Below, piece after piece: positions 32,992 through 44,684 of a stretch of 64,000 nt of DNA. Origin of the DNA: Carallia brachiata (Eukaryota; Streptophyta; Magnoliopsida; Malpighiales; Rhizophoraceae); contig JADCRB010000114.1 in the NCBI GenBank assembly GCA_021464245.1, positions 3,224,001 through 3,288,000 on the forward strand. Reading direction: 5' to 3'. The notes beneath the pieces are model-generated. The model ran no database searches. It was not told the origin of the DNA and saw only the letters and a list, made by a program, of their open reading frames with translations. How positions within the stretch are numbered: position 1 is the first letter of the stretch; each line of letters opens with the position of its first letter. A program made the position numbers and the translations under genes.

Positions 32992-33108
32992 GAGGGCAAA
33001 AATCGGCACCAGCGCATCGGATCCCCTCTGAACCTCAGAGATAAACGTGCTTGAGCTAGAGTAGTACCAGGACGGGTGGCCTCCTGGGAGGTCCTCGCGT
33101 CGCACCCC
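32992..33108 (+). pseudogene. Diverged 5S copy D8
   Basis: Has GAGGGCAAAAATCGG, AGAGATAAACGTGCTTGAG and GCGTCGCACC. Confidence 0.85.
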
Positions 33109-33287
33109 TACGCCATTCGTAATTGTTTCGAGCAGCGGGCTGGAAATTCGGCCGTCTCAGAGTTGGGAGAGGGGTTTGGGCGGTCTCTCGGACTTCGATC
33201 GTCCTGGGAAGGCGGTTTTCGGTCCAGAGAAGCCATTGGCGATGTTGCAGGAGCAGGCTCTTAATGATTGTGTGCGCATCACTTGAT

Positions 33288-33406
33288 GGGTGTGATCATA
33301 CCAGCACTAATGCACCGAATCCCATCAAAACTCCGAAGTTAAACGTGCTTGGGCGAGAGTAGTTCTAGGATGGATGACCTCCTAGGAAGTCCTCGTGTTG
33401 CACCCA
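33288..33406 (+). rRNA. 5S rRNA copy C10
   Basis: 119 nt with changes in the A-C box interval (AGTTCTAGGATGGATGACC) and a 3' end CACCCA. Possibly weak. Confidence 0.88.
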
Positions 33407-33858
33407 TCTATTTTTCATACCTTTTTACCTGCTGCGGAGGCAAAACACGGCCACTACGGATTGGGGAGAGAGGTTTCGGCGGCCTGTCGCACTCCGAGGG
33501 TGGCGAGAAGCCCATTTTGGACCATGGGACGGCAAACACAACTGTTCGTCCCTCGGCGCGGCCGCAGCCCGCGTGGAAGGGTGTATAAGAACCCGAAAAG
33601 CACGCAAAAATGACAAAGTCGACGAGAACTGAATCAGAAAATATTGGCGTAGAGTAAACCACAACTTCGAAGAGGACCAAAACTAACTGAAACGATGGAA
33701 TTTGACCCCCGAAGAATGGGATCAACAGAGCAAAGCTCAATTGACAACCTAATAGAGCTCAAAAAGAGCTTTCCATCGACTGGTTATAGCGTATGCGTTT
33801 CCACGCGCACAAAAAGTTATGAACGTTCGAAGTTAAGCTATGGATACGCGACAGGTTT

Positions 33859-33972
33859 GAGTGCAAAAACCGGCACAGCGCATCGGATCCCCTCTGAACC
33901 TCGAGTTAAACGTGCTCGAGCGAGAGTAGTACTAGGACGGGTGGCTCTCTGGAGGTCCTCGCGTTGCACCCC
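33859..33972 (+). pseudogene. Diverged 5S copy D9
   Basis: 114 nt with single-base losses at CGGCACAGCG, CCTCGAGTT and CTCTGGAGG. Confidence 0.85.
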
Positions 33973-34149
33973 TACGCCGTTAGTATTTTTCGAGAAGGGG
34001 GCTAGAAATTCGGCCGTCTCAGAGTTGGGAGAGGGGTTTGGGCGGTCTCTCGGACTTCGATCGTCCCAGGAAGGCGGTTTTCGGTCCCGAGAAGCCATTT
34101 GCGATGTTGCGGGGGCAGGCTCTTAATGATTGTGTGCGCATCCCTTGAT

Positions 34150-34268
34150 AGGTGCGATCATACCAGCACTAATGTACCGGATCCCATCAGAACTCCGAAG
34201 TTAAACGTGCTTGGGCGGGAGTAGTACTAGGATGGGTGACCTCCTGGGAAGTCCTCGTGTTGCACCCC
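34150..34268 (+). rRNA. 5S rRNA copy C11
   Basis: 119 nt. Changes: AGGTGCG at the start, ATGTACCGG, GGGCGGGAG. Confidence 0.92.
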
Positions 34269-34719
34269 TCTTTTTTTCGTACCTTTTTTCTTGCTGCGGC
34301 GGCAAAACACGGCCATTACGGACTGGGGAGACAGGTTTCGGCGGCCTGTCGGACTCCGAGGGTGGCGAGAAGCCCAATTTCGACCACGGGACGGTAAACA
34401 CAACTGTTCGTCCCCCGGCGTGGCCGCAACCCGCGTGGAAGGGTCTAGAAGAACCCGAAAAGCACGCAAAAATGACAAAGTGGACGAGAACTGAATCAGA
34501 AAATATTGGCGTAGAGTAAACCACAACTTTGAAGAGGACCAAAACTAACTGAAACGATGAAATTTGACCCCGAAGAATGGGGTCAATAGAGCGAAGCTCG
34601 ATTGACATCCTAATAGAGCTCAAAAAGAGCTTTCCATCGACTGGTTATGGTGCACGCGGCTCCACGCGCGCAAAAAGTTATGAACGTTCGAAGTTAATAT
34701 ATGGATACGCGACAACTTT

Positions 34720-34836
34720 GAGTGCAGAAACCGGCACCAGCGCATCGGATCCCCTCTGAAGGTCGGAGTTAAATGTGCTCGAGCGAGAGTAGTACCAGGA
34801 CGGATGGCCTCCTGGGAGGTCCTCGCGTTGCACCCC
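34720..34836 (+). pseudogene. Diverged 5S copy D10
   Basis: Has GTGCAGAAACC, GAAGGTCGGAGTTAAATG and CGGATGGCC. Confidence 0.85.
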
Positions 34837-35015
34837 TATGCCATTCGTAATTGTTTCGAGCTGCGGGCTGGAAATTCGGCCGTCTCAGAGTTGAGAGAGG
34901 GGTTTGGGCGGTCTCTCAGATTTCGGTCGTCCCGGAAAGGCGGTTTTCAGTCCCGAGAAGCCGTTGGCGATGTTGCGGGGGCAGGCCCTTAGTGATTGAG
35001 TGCGCATCACTTGAT

Positions 35016-35130
35016 GGGTGCGATCATACCAGCACTAATGCACCGGATCCCATCAGAACTCCGAAGTTAAACGTGCTTGGGCGACAGTAGTACTAGGACG
35101 GGGACCCCTAGGAATCCTCTGTTGAACCCC
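35016..35130 (+). rRNA. 5S rRNA copy C12, corrupted 3' third
   Basis: Normal to about position 85, then CGGGGACCCCTAGGAATCC in place of the C-box end. This lies just before the N at 35141 and looks like low-quality contig-end sequence. Confidence 0.75.
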
Positions 35131-35140
35131 TCTTTTTTTA

Positions 35141-35141
35141 N
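35141..35141. other. Ambiguous base (N), probable contig join
   Basis: The left side ends in the terminator of one 5S gene. The right side resumes at position about 58 of another 5S gene, with no spacer between, so the two sides do not form a natural unit. Confidence 0.8.
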
Positions 35142-35203
35142 GTGCTTGGGCGGGAGTAGTATTAGGATGGGTGACCTCCTGGGAAGTCCTCGTGTTGCAC
35201 CCC
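35142..35203 (+). pseudogene. Partial 5S copy right of the N (C13t)
   Basis: Positions about 58-119 only, with GGGCGGGAG and GTATTAGG. The truncation probably belongs to the join rather than to the genome. Confidence 0.8.
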
Positions 35204-35654
35204 TCTTTTTTTCGTACCTTTTTTCCTGCTGCGGCGGCAAAACACGGCCATTACGGACTGGGGAGACAGGTTTCGGTGGCCTGCCGGACTCCGAGGGTCG
35301 TGAGAAGCCCATTTTTGACCCCGGGACGACAAACACAACTGTTCCTACCTCGGCGCGGCCGCGGCCCGCGTGGAATGGTCTAGAGGAACCCGAAAAGTAC
35401 GCAAAAATGACAAAGTCGACGAGAACTGAATCAGAAAATATTGGCGTAGAGTAAACCACAACTTCGAAGAGGACCAAAACTAACTGAAACGATGGAATTT
35501 GACCCCGAAGAATGGGGTCAATGGAGCGAAGCTCAATTGACATCCTAATAGAGCTCAAAAAGAGCTTTCCATCGACTGGTTATGGTGCACGCGGCTCCAC
35601 GCGCGCAAAAAGTTATGAACGTTCGAAGTTAAGATATGGATACGCGACAACTTT

Positions 35655-35771
35655 GAGTGCAGAAACCGGCACCAGCGCATCGGATCCCCTCTGAAGGTCG
35701 GAGTTAAATGTGCTCGAGCGAGAGTAGTACCAGGACGGGTGGCCTCCTGGGAGGTCCTCGCGTTGTACCCC
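35655..35771 (+). pseudogene. Diverged 5S copy D11
   Basis: Nearly identical to D10, with GTTGTACCCC at the 3' end. Confidence 0.85.
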
Positions 35772-35950
35772 TACGCTGTTCGTAATTGTTTCGAGCTGCG
35801 GGCTGGAAATTCGGCCGTCTCAGAGTTGAGAGAGGGGTTTGGGCGGTCTCTCAGATTTCGGTCGTCCCGGAAAGGCGGTTTTCAGTCCCGAGAAGCCGTT
35901 GGCGATGTTGCGGGGGCAGGCCCTTAATGATTGAGTGCGCATCACTTGAT

Positions 35951-36069
35951 GGGTGCGATCATACCAGCACTAATGCATCGGATCCCATCAAAACTCCGAA
36001 GTTAAACGTGCTTGGGCGAGAGTAGTACTAGGATGGGTGACCTGCTGGGAAGTCCTCGTGTTGCACGCC
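35951..36069 (+). rRNA. 5S rRNA copy C14
   Basis: 119 nt. Changes: GCATCGG, ATCAAAAC, GACCTGCTGG, GCACGCC. Confidence 0.91.
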
Positions 36070-36519
36070 TCTATTTTCCGTACCTTTTTTCTACTGTGGC
36101 GACAAAACACGGCCATTACGGACTGGGGAGACAGGTTTCGGCGGCCTGTCGGACTCCGAGGGTGGCGAGAAGCCCAATTTCGACTACGGGACGGTAAACA
36201 CAACTGTTCGTCCCCCGGCGTGGCCGCAACCCGCGTGGAAGGGTCTAGAAGAACCCGAAAAGCACGCAAAAATGACAAAGTGGACGAGAACTGAATCAGA
36301 AAATATTGGCGTAGAGTTAACCACAACTTTGAAGAGGACCAAAACTAACTGAAACGATGGAATTTGACCCCGAAGAATGGGGTCAATAGAGCAAAGCTCA
36401 ATTGACAACCTAATAGAGCTCAAAAAGTGGTTTCCATCGACTGGTTATGGCGCACGCGGTTTCACGCGCACAAAAAGTTATGAACGTTCGAAGTTAAGCT
36501 ATGGATACGCGACAGCTTT

Positions 36520-36636
36520 GAGTGCAAAAACCGGCACAAGCGCATCGGATCCCCTCTGAACCTCGGAGTTAAACGTGCTGGAGCGAGAGTAGTAGCAGGA
36601 CGGGTGGCCTCCTGGGAGGTCCTCGCGTTGCACCCC
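36520..36636 (+). pseudogene. Diverged 5S copy D12
   Basis: Type A form with GGCACAAGCG and GTGCTGGAGCGAG. Confidence 0.85.
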
Positions 36637-36816
36637 TACGCCGTTCGTAATTGTTTCGAGCAGCGGGCTGGAAATTCGGCCGTCTCAGAGTTGGGAGAGG
36701 GGTTTGGGCGGTCTCTCGGACTTCGATCGTCCTGGGAAGGCAGTTTTCGGTCCCGAGAAGCCATTTGCGATTTTGCGGGGGGCAGGCTCTTAATGATTGT
36801 GTGCGCATCACTTGAT

Positions 36817-36935
36817 GGGTGCGATCATACCAGCACTAATGCACCGGATCCCATCAGAACTCCGAAGTTAAACGTGGTTGGGCGAGAGTAGTACTAGGAT
36901 GGGTGACCTCCTGGGAAGTCCTCGTGTTGCACCCC
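36817..36935 (+). rRNA. 5S rRNA copy C15
   Basis: 119 nt, one change from consensus (ACGTGGTTGGG in the A box). Confidence 0.94.
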
Positions 36936-37386
36936 TCTATTTCTCTTACCTTTTTACCTGCTGCGGCGGCAAAACACGGCCATTACGGACTGGGGAGACA
37001 GGTTTCGGCGGCCTGTCGGACTCCGAGGGTGGCGAGAAGCCCATTTTCGACCATGGGACGGCAAACACAACTGTTCGTCCCACGGGGCGGCCGCAGCCCG
37101 TGTAGAAAGGTCTAGAAGAACCCAAAAAGCACGCAAAAATGACAAAGTCGACGAGAACTAAATCAGAAAATATTGGCGTAGAGTAAACCACAACTTCGAA
37201 GAGGACCAAAACTAACCGAAACGATGCAATTTGACCCGAAAGAGTGGGGTCAATAGAGCAAAGCTCAATTGACAACCTAATAGAGCACAAAAAGTGCTTT
37301 CCATCGACTGGTTATGGCGCTCGCGGTTCCACGCGCACAAAAAGTTATGAACGTTCGAAGTTAAGCTATGGATACGCGACAGCTTT

Positions 37387-37501
37387 GAGTCAAAAACCGG
37401 CACCAGCGCATCGGATCCCCTCTGAACGTCGGGTTAAATGTGCTCGAGCGAGAGTAGTACTAGGACGAGTGGCGTCCTGGGAGGTCCTCGCGTTGCGCCC
37501 C
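37387..37501 (+). pseudogene. Diverged 5S copy D13
   Basis: Has GAGTCAAAAACC, GTCGGGTTAAATG and GTGGCGTCC. It is not followed by a C gene: the short spacer breaks off after about 25 bases and joins long-spacer sequence. Confidence 0.85.
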
Positions 37502-37711
37502 TGTGCCGTTCGTAATTGTTTTGAAGAGGACAAAAACTAACTGAAACGATGGAATTTGACCCCGAAGAATGAGGTCAATGGAGCAAAGCTCAATTGACAA
37601 CCTAATAGAGCTGAAAAAGAGCTTTCCATCGATTGGTTATGGCGCACGCGGTTCCACGCGCACAAAAAGTTATGAACGTTCGAAGTTAAGCTATGGATAC
37701 GCGACAGCTTT

Positions 37712-37828
37712 GAGTGCAAAAACCGGCACCAGCGCATCGGATCCCCTCTGAACCTCGGAGTTAAACGTGCTCGAGCGAGAGGAGTACCAGGACGGGTGGC
37801 CTCCTGGGAGGTCCTCGCGTTGCACCCC
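37712..37828 (+). pseudogene. Diverged 5S copy D14
   Basis: Type A form with GCGAGAGGAG. It is only 325 bases from D13 because the intervening C gene is deleted. Confidence 0.85.
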
Positions 37829-38008
37829 TACGACGTTCGTAATTGTTTCGAGCAGCGGGCTGGAAATTCGGCTGTCTCAGAGTTGGTGAGAGGGGTTTGG
37901 GCGGTCTCTCGGACTTCGGTCGTCCCGGGAAGGCGGTTTTCGGTCCCGAGAAGCCATTTGCGATGTTGCGGGGGCAGGCTCTTAATGATTGTGTGCGCAT
38001 CACTTGAT

Positions 38009-38123
38009 GGGTGCGATCATACCAGCACTAATGCACCGGATCCCATCAGAACCCGAAGTTAAACGTGCTTCGAGAGTAGTACTAGGATGGGTGACCTCCT
38101 GGGAAGTCCTCGTGTTGCACCCC
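38009..38123 (+). rRNA. 5S rRNA copy C16
   Basis: 115 nt. Short at AACCCGAAG (one base) and GCTTCGAGAG (three bases), both in C/G runs. Confidence 0.88.
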
Positions 38124-38569
38124 TCTATTTTCGTACTTTTTGCCTGCTGCGGGCAAAACACGGCCATTACGGACTGGGGAGACAGGTTTCGGCGGCCTGT
38201 CGGACTCCGAGGGTCGGAGAAGCCCATTTTCGACCCCGGGACGGCAAACACAACTGTTCGTCCCACGGCGCGGCCGCAGCCCGCGTGGAAGGGTCTAGAA
38301 GAACCCGAAAAGCACGCAAAAATGACAAAGTCGACGAGAACTGAATCAGAAAATATTGGCGTAGAGTAAACCACAACTTCGAAGAGGACCAAAACTAACT
38401 GAAACGATGGAATTTGACCCCGAAGAATGGGGTCAATGGAGCAAAGCTCAATTGACAACCTAATAGAACTCAAAAAGTGCTTTCCATCGACTGGTTATGG
38501 CGCACGCGGTTCCACGCGCAGAAAAAGTTGTGAACGTTCGAAGTTAAGCTATGGATACGCGACAGCTTT

Positions 38570-38684
38570 GAGTGCAAAAACCGGCACCAGCGCATCGGAT
38601 CCCCTCTGAACCTCGGAGTTAAACGTTCGAGCGAGAGGAGTACCAGGACGGGTGGCCTCCTGGGAGGTCCTCGCGTTGCACCCC
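38570..38684 (+). pseudogene. Diverged 5S copy D15
   Basis: 115 nt, with AAACGTTCGAGCGAGAGG (two bases short). Confidence 0.85.
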
Positions 38685-38861
38685 TACGCCATTCGTAATT
38701 GTTTCGAGCTGCGGGCTGGAAATTCGGCCGTCTCAGAGTTGGGAGGGGGTTTGGGCGGTCTCTCGGACTCGGTCGTCCCGGGAAGGCAGTTTTCGGTCCC
38801 GAGAAGCCATTTGCGATGTTGCGGGGGCAGGCTCTTAATGATTGTGTGCGCATCACTTGAT

Positions 38862-38980
38862 GGGTGCGATCATACCAGCACTAATGCACCGGATCCCATC
38901 AGAACTCCGAAGTTAAACGTGCTTGGGCGAGAGTAGTACTAGGATGGGTGACCTCCTGGGAAGTCCTCGTGTTGCACCCC
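38862..38980 (+). rRNA. 5S rRNA copy C17, exact consensus
   Basis: 119 nt matching the window consensus at every base. Confidence 0.97.
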
Positions 38981-39427
38981 TCTATTTCTCTTACTTTTTA
39001 CCTGCTGCGGCAGCAAAACACGGCCATTACGGACTGGGGAGACAGGTTTCGGCGGCCTGTCGGACTCCGAGGGTGGCGAGAAGCCCATTTTCGACCATGG
39101 GACGGCAAACACAACTGTTCGTCCACGGCGCGGCCGCAGCCCGCGTGGAAGGGTCTAGAGGAACCTGAAAAGCACGCAAAATGACAAAGTCGACGAGAAT
39201 TGAATCAGAAAATATTGGCGTAGAGTAAACCACAACTTCGAAGAGGACCAAAACAAACTGAAACGATGGAATTTGACCCCGAAGAATGGGGTCAATGGAG
39301 CAAAGCTCAATTGACACCTAATAGAGCTCAAAAAGAGCTTTCCATCGACTGGTTATGGCGCACGCGGTTCCACGCGCACAAAAAGTTATGAACGTTCGAA
39401 GTTAAGCTATGGATACGCGACAGCTTT

Positions 39428-39544
39428 GAGTGCAAAAACCGGCACCAGCGCATCGGATCCCCTCTGAACCTCGGAGTTAAACGTGCTCGAGCGAGAGTAG
39501 TACCAGGACGGGTGGCCTCCTGGGAGGTCCTCGCGTTGCACCCC
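39428..39544 (+). pseudogene. Diverged 5S copy D16
   Basis: Type A consensus form of the D copy. Confidence 0.87.
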
Positions 39545-39721
39545 TACGCCATTCGTAATTGTTTCGAGCTGCGGGCTGGAAATTCGGCCGTCTCAGAGTT
39601 GGGAGAGGGGTTTGGGCGGTCTCTCGGACTCGGTCGTCCCGGGAAGGCAGTTTTCGGTCCCGAGAAGCCATTGCGATGTTGCGGGGGCAGGCTCTTAATG
39701 ATTGTGTGCGCATCACTTGAT

Positions 39722-39841
39722 GGGTGCGATCATACCAGCACTAATGCACCGGATCCCATCAGAACTCCGAAGTTAAACGTGCTTTCGGCGAGAGTAGTAC
39801 TAGGATGGGTGACCTCCTGGGAAGTCCTCGTGTTGCACCCC
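39722..39841 (+). rRNA. 5S rRNA copy C18
   Basis: 120 nt, with GCTTTCGGCGAG (one extra base) in the A box. Confidence 0.92.
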
Positions 39842-40283
39842 TCTATTTTTCGTACTTTTTGCCTGCTGCGGGCAAAACACGGCCATTACGGACTGGGGAG
39901 ACAGGTTTCGGCCTGTCGGACTCCGAGGGTCGCGAGAAGCCCATTTTCGACCCCGGGACGGCAAACACAACTGTTCGTCCACGCGGCGGCCGCAGCCCGC
40001 GTGGAAGGGTCTAGAGGAACCTGAAAAGCACGCAAAAATGACAAAGTCGACGAGAATTGAATCAGAAAATATTGGCGTAGAGTAAACCACAACTTCGAAG
40101 AGGACCAAAACAAACTGAAACGATGGAATTTGACCCCGAAGAATGGGGTCAATGGAGCAAAGCTCAATTGACACCTAATAGAGCTCAAAAAGAGCTTTCC
40201 ATCGACTGGTTATGGGCACGCGGTTCCACGCGCACAAAAAGTTATGAACGTTCGAAGTTAAGCTATGGATACGCGACAGCTTT

Positions 40284-40400
40284 GAGTGCAAAAACCGGCA
40301 CCAGCGCATCGGATCCCCTCTGAACCTCGGAGTTAAACGTGCTCGAGCGAGAGTAGTACCAGGACGGGTGGCCTCCTGGGAGGTCCTCGCGTTGCACCCC
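40284..40400 (+). pseudogene. Diverged 5S copy D17
   Basis: Identical to D16 over the gene-like part. Confidence 0.87.
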
Positions 40401-40578
40401 TACGCCATTCGTAATTGTTTCGAGCTGCGGGCTGGAAATTCGGCCGTCTCAGAGTTGGGAGAGGGGTTTGGGCGGTCTCTCGGACTCGGTCGTCCCGGGA
40501 AGGCAGTTTTCGGTCCCGAGAAGCCATTTGCGATGTTGCGGGGGCAGGCTCTTAATGATTGTGTGCGCATCACTTGAT

Positions 40579-40695
40579 GGGTGCGATCATACCAGCACTA
40601 ATGCACCGGATCCCATCAGAACCCGAAGTTAAACGTGCTTGGCGAGAGTAGTACTAGGATGGGTGACCTCCTGGGAAGTCCTCGTGTTGCACCCC
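40579..40695 (+). rRNA. 5S rRNA copy C19
   Basis: 117 nt. One base short at AACCCGAAG and one at CTTGGCGAG. Confidence 0.91.
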
Positions 40696-41127
40696 TCTAT
40701 TTTTCGTACTCTTTTGCCTGCTGCGGTGGCAAAACACGGCCATTACGGACTGGGGAGACAGGTTTCGGCGGCCTGTCGGACTCCGAGGGTCGCGAGAAGC
40801 CCATTTTCGACCCCGGGACGGCAAACACAACTGTTCGCCCCGGCGCGGCCGCAGCCCGCGTGGAAGGGTCTAGAGGAACCTGAAAAGCACGCAAAATGAC
40901 AAAGTCGACGAGAATTGAATCAGAAAATATTGGCGTAGAGTAAACCACAACTTCGAAGAGGACCAAAACTAACTGAAACGATGGAATTTGACCCCGAAGA
41001 ATGAGGTCAATGGAGCAAAGCTCAATTGAAAACCTAATTGAGCTGAAAAAGAGCTTTCCATCGATTGGTTATCGCGCACAAAAAGTTATGAACGTTCGAA
41101 GTTAAGCTATGGATACGCGACAGCTTT

Positions 41128-41244
41128 GAGTGCAAAAACCGGCACCAACGCATCGGATCCCCTCTGAACCTCGGAGTTAAACGTGCTCGAGCGAGAGGAG
41201 TACCAGGACGGGTGGCCTCCTGGGAGGTCCTCGCGTTGCACCCC
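41128..41244 (+). pseudogene. Diverged 5S copy D18
   Basis: Has CACCAACGC and GCGAGAGGAG. The preceding unit lacks about 14 bases of the GGTTCCACGCG region. Confidence 0.86.
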
Positions 41245-41422
41245 TACGCCGTTCGTAATTGTTTCGAGCAGCGGGCTGGAAATTCGGCCGTCTCAGAGTT
41301 GGGAGAGGGGTTTGGGCGGTCTCTCGGACTCGGTCGTCCCGGGAAGGCAGTTTTCGGTCCCGAGAAGCCATTTGCGATGTTGCGGGGGCAGGCTCTTAAT
41401 GATTGTGTGCGCATCACTTGAT

Positions 41423-41538
41423 GGGTGCGATCATACCAGCACTAATGCACCGGATCCCATCAGAACCCGAAGTTAAACGTGCTTGCGAGAGTAGTACTAG
41501 GATGGGTGACCTCCTGGGAAGTCCTCGTGTTGCACCCC
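41423..41538 (+). rRNA. 5S rRNA copy C20
   Basis: 116 nt. Short at AACCCGAAG and CTTGCGAG. Confidence 0.9.
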
Positions 41539-41989
41539 TCTATTTTTCGTACTTTTTGCCTGCTGCGGTGGCAAAACACGGCCATTACGGACTGGGGAGA
41601 CAGGTTTCGGCGGCCTGTCGGACTCCGAGGGTCGCGAGAAGCCCATTTTCGACCCCGGGACGGCAAACACAACTGTTCGTCCCCGGCGCGGCCGCAGCCC
41701 GCGTGGAAGGGTCTAGAGGAACCTGAAAAGCACGCAAAAATGACAAAGTCGACGAGAATTGAATCAGAAAATATTGGCGTAGAGTAAACCACAACTTCGA
41801 AGAGGACCAAAACTAACTGAAACGATGGAATTTGACCCCGAAGAATGGGGTCAATGGAGCAAAGCTCAATTGACACAACCTAATAGAACTCAAAAAGTGC
41901 TTTCCATCGACTGGTTATGGCGCACGCGGTTCCACGCGCAGAAAAAGTTGTGAACGTTCGAAGTTAAGCTATGGATACGCGACAGCTTT

Positions 41990-42106
41990 GAGTGCAAAAA
42001 CCGGCACCAACGCATCGGATCCCCTCTGAACCTCGGAGTTAAACGTGCTCGAGCGAGAGGAGTACCAGGACGGGTGGCCTCCTGGGAGGTCCTCGCGTTG
42101 CACCCC
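41990..42106 (+). pseudogene. Diverged 5S copy D19
   Basis: Same variant as D18 (CACCAACGC, GCGAGAGGAG). Confidence 0.86.
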
Positions 42107-42285
42107 TACGCCGTTCGTAATTGTTTCGAGCAGCGGGCTGGAAATTCGGCCGTCTCAGAGTTGGGAGAGGGGTTTGGGCGGTCTCTCGGACTTCGGTCGT
42201 CCCGAGAAGGCAGTTTTCGGTCCCGAGAAGCCATTTGCGATGTTGCGGGGCCAGGCTCTTAATGACTGTGTGCGCATCACTTGAT

Positions 42286-42402
42286 GGGTGCGATCATACC
42301 AGCACTAATGCACCGGATCCCATCAGAACCCGAAGTTAAACGTGCTTGGCGAGAGTAGTACTAGGATGGGTGACCTCCTGGGAAGTCCTCGTGTTGCACC
42401 CC
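42286..42402 (+). rRNA. 5S rRNA copy C21
   Basis: 117 nt, the same two short sites as C19. Confidence 0.91.
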
Positions 42403-42853
42403 TCTATTTCTCTTACTCTTTTGCCTGCTGCGGCAGCAAAACACGGCCATTACGGACTGGGGAGACAGGTTTCGGCGGCCTGTCGGACTCCGAGGGTGGC
42501 GAGAAGCCCATTTTCGACCACGGGACGGCAAACACAACTGTTCGTCTCACGGCGCGGCCGCAGCCCGCGTGGAAGGGTCTAGAAGAACCCGAAAAGCACG
42601 CAAAAATGACAAAGTCGACGAGAATTGAATCAGAAAATATTGGCGTAGAGTAAACCACAACTTCGAAGAGGACCAAAACAAACTGAAACGATGGAATTTG
42701 ACCCCGAAGAATGGGGTCAATGGAGCAAAGCTCAATTGACAGCCTAATAGAGCTCAAAAAGAGCTTTCCATCGACTGGTTATGGCGCACGCGGTTCCACG
42801 CGCTGAAAAAGTTGTGAACGTTCGAAGTTAAGCTATGGATACGCGACAGCTTT

Positions 42854-42967
42854 GAGTGCAAAAACCGGCACCAGCGCATCGGATCCCCTCTGAACCTCGG
42901 AGTTAAACGTGCTCGAGCGAGAGTAGTACCAGGACGGGTGGCCTGGGAGGTCCTCGCGTTGCACCCC
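42854..42967 (+). pseudogene. Diverged 5S copy D20
   Basis: 114 nt with a three-base loss at GTGGCCTGGGAGG. Confidence 0.86.
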
Positions 42968-43145
42968 TACGCCATTCGTAATTGTTTCGAGCTGCGGGCT
43001 GGAAATTCGGCCGTCTCAGAGTTGGGAGAGGGGTTTGGGCGGTCTCTCGGACTCCGGTCGTCCCGGGAAGGCAGTTTTCGGTCCCGAGAAGCCATTGCGA
43101 TGTTGCGGGGGCAGGCTCTTAATGATTGTGTGCGCATCACTTGAT

Positions 43146-43261
43146 GGGTGCGATCATACCAGCACTAATGCACCGGATCCCATCAGAACCCGAAGTTAAA
43201 CGTGCTTCGCAGAGTAGTACTAGGATGGGTGACCTCCTGGGAAGTCCTCGTGTTGCACCCC
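43146..43261 (+). rRNA. 5S rRNA copy C22
   Basis: 116 nt. AACCCGAAG and CTTCGCAGAG in place of the consensus. Confidence 0.9.
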
Positions 43262-43703
43262 TCTATTTTTCGTACTTTTTGCCTGCTGCGGGGCAAAACA
43301 CGGCCATTACGGACTGGGGAGACAGGTTTCGGCGGCCTGTCGGACTCCGAGGGTCGCGAGAAGCCCATTTTCGACCCCGGGACGGCAAACACAACTGTTC
43401 GTCCCCGGCGCGGCCGCAGCCCGCGTGGAAGGGTCTAGAGGAACCTGAAAAGCACGAAAATGACAAAGTCGACGAGAATTGAATCAGAAAATATTGGCGT
43501 AGAGTAAACCACAACTTCGAAGAGGACCAAAACAAACTGAAACGATGGAATTTGACCCCGAAGAATGGGGTCAATGGAGCAAAGCTCAATTGAACCTAAT
43601 AGAGCTCAAAAAGAGCTTTCCATCGACTGGTTATGGCACGCGGTTCCACGCGCACAAAAAGTTATGAACGTTCGAAGTTAAGCTATGGATACGCGACAGC
43701 TTT

Positions 43704-43820
43704 GAGTGCAAAAACCGGCACCAGCGCATCGGATCCCCTCTGAACCTCGGAGTTAAACGTGCTCGAGCGAGAGTAGTACCAGGACGGGTGGCCTCCTGGG
43801 AGGTCCTCGCGTTGCACCCC
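43704..43820 (+). pseudogene. Diverged 5S copy D21
   Basis: Type A consensus form. About 80% identical to C by hand count: roughly 21 substitutions, mostly transitions, and one 2-base gap. Confidence 0.87.
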
Positions 43821-43998
43821 TACGCCATTCGTAATTGTTTCGAGCTGCGGGCTGGAAATTCGGCCGTCTCAGAGTTGGGAGAGGGGTTTGGGCGGTCTCT
43901 CGGACTCGGTCGTCCCGGGAAGGCAGTTTTCGGTCCCGAGAAGCCATTTGCGATGTTGCGGGGGCAGGCTCTTAATGATTGTGTGCGCATCACTTGAT

Positions 43999-44116
43999 GG
44001 GTGCGATCATACCAGCACTAATGCACCGGATCCCATCAGAACCCGAAGTTAAACGTGCTTGGGCGAGAGTAGTACTAGGATGGGTGACCTCCTGGGAAGT
44101 CCTCGTGTTGCACCCC
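43999..44116 (+). rRNA. 5S rRNA copy C23
   Basis: 118 nt, one base short at AACCCGAAG. Confidence 0.93.
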
Positions 44117-44567
44117 TCTATTTTTCGTACTCTTTTGCCTGCTGCGGTGGCAAAACACGGCCATTACGGACTGGGGAGACAGGTTTCGGCGGCCTGTCGG
44201 ACTCCGAGGGTCGCGAGAAGCCCATTTTCGACCCCGGGACGGCAAACACAACTGTTCGTCCACCGGCGCGGCCGCAGCCCGCGTGGAAGGGTCTAGAGGA
44301 ACCTGAAAAGCACGCAAAAATGACAAAGTCGACGAGAATTGAATCAGAAAATATTGGCGTAGAGTAAACCACAACTTCGAAGAGGACCAAAACAAACTGA
44401 AACGATGGAATTTGACCCCGAAGAATGGGGTCAATGGAGCAAAGCTCAATTGACAACCTAATAGAACTCAAAAAGTGCTTTCCATCGACTGGTTATGGCG
44501 CACGCGGTTCCACGCGCAGAAAAAGTTGTGAACGTTCGAAGTTAAGCTATGGATACGCGACAGCTTT

Positions 44568-44684
44568 GAGTGCAAAAACCGGCACCAGCGCATCGGATCC
44601 CCTCTGAACCTCGGAGTTAAACGTGCTCGAGCGAGAGTAGTACCAGGACGGGTGGCCTCCTGGGCGGTCCTCGCGTTGCACCCC
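44568..44684 (+). pseudogene. Diverged 5S copy D22
   Basis: Type A form with CTGGGCGGTCC. Confidence 0.86.

Noticed and set aside
43410..43520. Hidden third unit near ATCAGAAAATATTGGCGTAGAGTA, which would make the unit a trimer of about 285 bp
   Set aside because: ATCAGAA and TTGGCGTAGAGTA match 5S text only if a 14-base deletion is assumed, and flanks do not align. Too weak to claim without an alignment program.
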